Source: Acidobacteriota bacterium
Lineage (GTDB): Bacteria > Acidobacteriota > Terriglobia > Acidiferrales > UBA7541
Assembly (NCBI GenBank): GCA_003133505.1
Contig: PKXT01000080.1
Span: 1 to 7,913 of the forward strand
Reading direction: 5' to 3'
Length of the DNA stretch: 7,913 nucleotides
The notes beneath the pieces were generated by a model. The model was not told where the DNA came from and ran no database searches. It saw only the letters and a program-made list of their open reading frames with translations. Below, one piece after another: positions 6,300 through 7,913 of the stretch. A program made the position numbers and the translations under genes. Numbering within the stretch: the first letter of the stretch is position 1; every line of letters begins with the position of its first letter.

Positions 6300-6563
6300 C
6301 TAGGTTCCGGTGCCCGAGAGTTTTATTTCCTGCGGGCTGCCACCGCCGTTATCAGTGATGCTGACGTCCGCCGCTCGTGTGCCCGTTTGCGTTGGGATGA
6401 AGCGCACGTTGATGCTGCAGGCCGCCCCAGCGCCTAAGCTCTTACCGCACGTGTTGCTGGCCGAGAAATCGCCGTGGTCTGCACCCGTCACCTTGATGCT
6501 GGTGATGCTCAGCGTGGTCGAGCCAACATTTGTCAACGTAACGATCTGCGGCTTGCTGACCTT
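6300..6563 (-). pseudogene. C-terminal remnant of an Ig-like choice-of-anchor D (ASH/Hydin-type) protein
   Basis: The 87 residues from 6563 to the TAG at 6302-6300 match the familiar Acidobacteriota surface-protein repeat: SKPQIVTLTNVGSTTLSITS, IKVTGADHGDFSASNTCGK, INVRFIPTQTGTRAADVSIT, then PQEIKLSGTGT and stop. The paired Cys in NTCG and AACSI and the closing LSGTGT are hallmarks of this beta-sandwich. In whole proteins it is repeated several times in large secreted or surface-anchored chains. Here the frame stays open to an ATG at 6833, but the residues upstream of 6563 are unlike the domain and are antisense to the start of the next gene. I therefore read this as the tail of a larger gene whose 5' part has been lost. 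No ribosome binding site or start is credible. Confidence 0.75.
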
Positions 6564-6677
6564 GTGGCGGGAGCGTGAGTCGGCGGGTTGACCCCTTGCC
6601 GGCCTGATCGTGATGTGCGGATGGGCGAAATGGCAACGAAATATCATTACGCGGGCGTGGTTTGCAAATCGATCCGG

Positions 6678-6706
6678 ATGACAGCAGACCCCAGCCACGT
6701 TACACT
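6678..6706 (+). promoter_or_regulatory. Candidate sigma-70 promoter of the DUF4239 gene
   Basis: ATGACA at 6678-6683 matches TTGACA at five of six positions. TACACT at 6701-6706 matches TATAAT at four of six, with an ideal 17-base spacer. Transcription would begin near 6713, leaving a leader of about 14 bases that is almost entirely the ribosome binding site. Confidence 0.4.
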
Positions 6707-6726
6707 CGCGCATTGGAGGCGAACGC

Positions 6727-7536
6727 ATGGGCTGGTTGTACGAGATTCCGAACTGGATGTCCTGCCTAGTGATAACAGCCGTGACGGCGGCAGTGGGTGT
6801 AGGCGGGCTATTCCTTACGCGAAGAGGAATCAAAAGGCTGCACGACCGTCAGTCGCACAACGATGTCGTCGGAATCTTTCTGAGCGTCACCGGCATCATC
6901 TACGGCATCGTCTTGGGATTGATTGCGGTAGCGACGTGGGAGAACTACAGCAGCACAAACGCGAAGGCCAGCGCGGAGGCGGCCAGCGTCGCCTCGCTCT
7001 ACCGCGACGTCAGCAGCCTGCCTGATCCGGCGCGCTCCGAATTTCAGCAGGATCTGCGAACCTACACGCAAATCGTGATTCAGAAATCCTGGCCGTTACA
7101 GCGCGAAGGCAAAATGCCGGACGCTGGCACGGAGGAACTCAACGTCTTTCAGGCGGCACTGGGGCGTTTTGACCCGGCCACCGAAAGGCAAAAAATCCTT
7201 TACGCGGAATCGCTGACGGCTTTCAACCAGCTTGTCGAACTGCGCCGCGCGCGCATGGAAGCGGCGGTTTCCAGCCTGCCCTTTCCGGTTTGGGCGTTGG
7301 TGATTGCCGGGGCGATCATCACGCTGGCAGTAACATGGTTCATTAGTAGCCTGCGCTTCAGCGTTCACATCTGGATGACGGCGCTTCTCTCCATCTTTCT
7401 CGGCCTAGTGATTCAACTGATGGTCCGTCTGGACAAGCCTTATCGTGGGCAGTATGGCATCAGCCCAGCAGCATTTGAAGTTGTGTATCAGCAGTTGATG
7501 ACCTCCCCGCAGCCCGCCTCTCCACCCGCTCAATAA
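6727..7536 (+). CDS. DUF4239 (bestrophin-like) integral membrane protein
   Basis: This is a complete 269-residue protein. GGAGG at 6715-6719, seven bases before ATG 6727, fixes the start. Four hydrophobic segments are visible: about residues 12-31, 48-68 (VVGIFLSVTGIIYGIVLGLI), 186-206 (PVWALVIAGAIITLAVTWFI) and 212-233. Between the second and third lies a soluble region of about 115 residues rich in Ala/Glu/Arg helices (SAEAASVASLYRDVSSLPDP). The arrangement of two helices, a long loop and two helices, and the LDKPYRGQYGISPAAFE motif after the last helix, are typical of DUF4239, sometimes called bestrophin-like. Bestrophins are anion channels, but transport by DUF4239 proteins is not established, so function stays open. 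It lies between opposing remnants and appears monocistronic. The sequence is undamaged and of normal family length, so it is probably native chromosome beyond the island. Confidence 0.88.
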   Translation: MGWLYEIPNWMSCLVITAVTAAVGVGGLFLTRRGIKRLHDRQSHNDVVGIFLSVTGIIYGIVLGLIAVATWENYSSTNAKASAEAASVASLYRDVSSLPDPARSEFQQDLRTYTQIVIQKSWPLQREGKMPDAGTEELNVFQAALGRFDPATERQKILYAESLTAFNQLVELRRARMEAAVSSLPFPVWALVIAGAIITLAVTWFISSLRFSVHIWMTALLSIFLGLVIQLMVRLDKPYRGQYGISPAAFEVVYQQLMTSPQPASPPAQ

Positions 7537-7802
7537 CCCACGGATATTACACCGGCGGAAAGGAAGAAGCTCGCCGAGCAAGAGCGTGATGTTCTCTGTG
7601 GTACGGGCCGGCGACGGTGAGGCTGTTTCAGGAGCTTTGGGAGGACGTAGCACGTTAGATGGCCACACAATGCCCGCGGGCCATTTTGAGGTCTTTTCTT
7701 GGTAGTGGGTGAGGGTCTGAGTGGCCGACAAATATGTCCAGGATGTTCTTCTGCGAACGGACTTATTCGCGGATCGGGGGTGTTCAGCGGGCCGCCTCGG
7801 CC
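7537..7802. other. Intergenic region between convergent genes, with a weak hairpin
   Basis: No gene is supported here. An inverted repeat ATGGCC (7659-7664) / GGCCAT (7679-7684), with a 14-base loop containing CCCGCGGG, is followed by only a short T run (TTTTG). It could be a poor bidirectional terminator for the two converging genes, but it lies 120 bases past both stops and the T tract is weak. Confidence 0.3.
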
Positions 7803-7913
7803 TCAGTGGAATTTCTTCTCGAGCGCCGGCAATGTCTCGACGAAAACGTGGCCGACAATCGCGAGACTGCGCGGATCAACCTTGTCCAATGTGTCCTGAG
7901 GGGTGTGCCAATA
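7803..7913 (-). CDS. M28 family zinc aminopeptidase, C-terminal end only
   Basis: A minus-strand frame enters from the right edge with 36 residues and stops at TGA (7805-7803). It begins YWHTPQDTLDKVDPRSLAIV and ends GHVFVETLPALEKKFH. The WHTPxDTLDKVDPRSL block is the conserved C-terminal block of M28 peptidases. Its His is the last zinc ligand of the co-catalytic metal site in characterised members, and the following helix closes the fold. The rest of the enzyme, including the other ligands and any signal peptide, lies outside the window. M28 enzymes of this kind remove N-terminal amino acids from peptides and are usually exported. The gene converges on the DUF4239 gene. Confidence 0.8.
   Translation of the reverse strand, partial: YWHTPQDTLDKVDPRSLAIVGHVFVETLPALEKKFH

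Noticed and set aside
5867..6358. Plus-strand frame of 163 codons overlapping the end of the ATPase gene
   Set aside because: It is a shifted-frame shadow of the ATPase coding sequence, with no motif and no ribosome binding site.
6564..6833. Extending the Ig-like remnant to the ATG at 6833 as a 177-residue gene
   Set aside because: The added residues do not resemble the domain, there is no ribosome binding site, and the region is antisense to the well-supported start and promoter of the DUF4239 gene.
7405..7731. Minus-strand frame of 108 codons between the DUF4239 and M28 genes
   Set aside because: Half of it is antisense to the DUF4239 C-terminus, and the rest is low in recognisable protein character with no ribosome binding site.

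Overview
The window looks like a piece of an Acidobacteriota chromosome (soil, Terriglobia/Koribacter-like). This rests on the character of the left-hand gene pair (secreted proteins rich in Tyr/Gly/Trp/Pro and Gln/Ala/Pro), the Ig-like choice-of-anchor D remnant typical of that phylum, the moderately high GC and the DUF4239 and M28 peptidase neighbours. The assignment is inferred from protein style and was not confirmed by any search.

Layout. (1) 1-2506, minus strand: two exported proteins in a probable operon. The 277-residue upstream gene (2506-1673) and the downstream gene (1617 to beyond the left edge, 539 residues visible) apparently end in the same small C-terminal module. (2) 2507-2953: non-coding, with promoter candidates for the operon and for the tRNA. 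(3) 2954-3030: a complete tRNA-Ile(GAU) with encoded CCA. (4) 3032 to about 6300: a decayed mobile element or genomic island abutting the tRNA. It holds a tyrosine recombinase that lacks its N-terminus and carries a one-base frame break, ending one base from the tRNA. It also holds a small unrecognised plus-strand protein, an 8-bp-period AATCA repeat, two short open frames that may be remnants, and an intact solo ParA-type ATPase (5122-6177). (5) 6300-6563: an 87-residue C-terminal remnant of an Ig-like surface protein, minus strand. (6) 6727-7536: an intact four-helix DUF4239 membrane protein with a good promoter and ribosome binding site. (7) 7803-7913: the C-terminus of a minus-strand M28 zinc aminopeptidase that enters from the right edge.

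The core story is a tRNA-Ile integration hotspot. The integrase next to the tRNA is broken in two ways, gene fragments lie around it, and one cargo gene, the ParA-like ATPase, has stayed intact. No ParB, toxin-antitoxin pair, CRISPR array or recognised defence system is visible. No second copy of the tRNA 3' end was found in the window, so the right boundary of the element is unknown.
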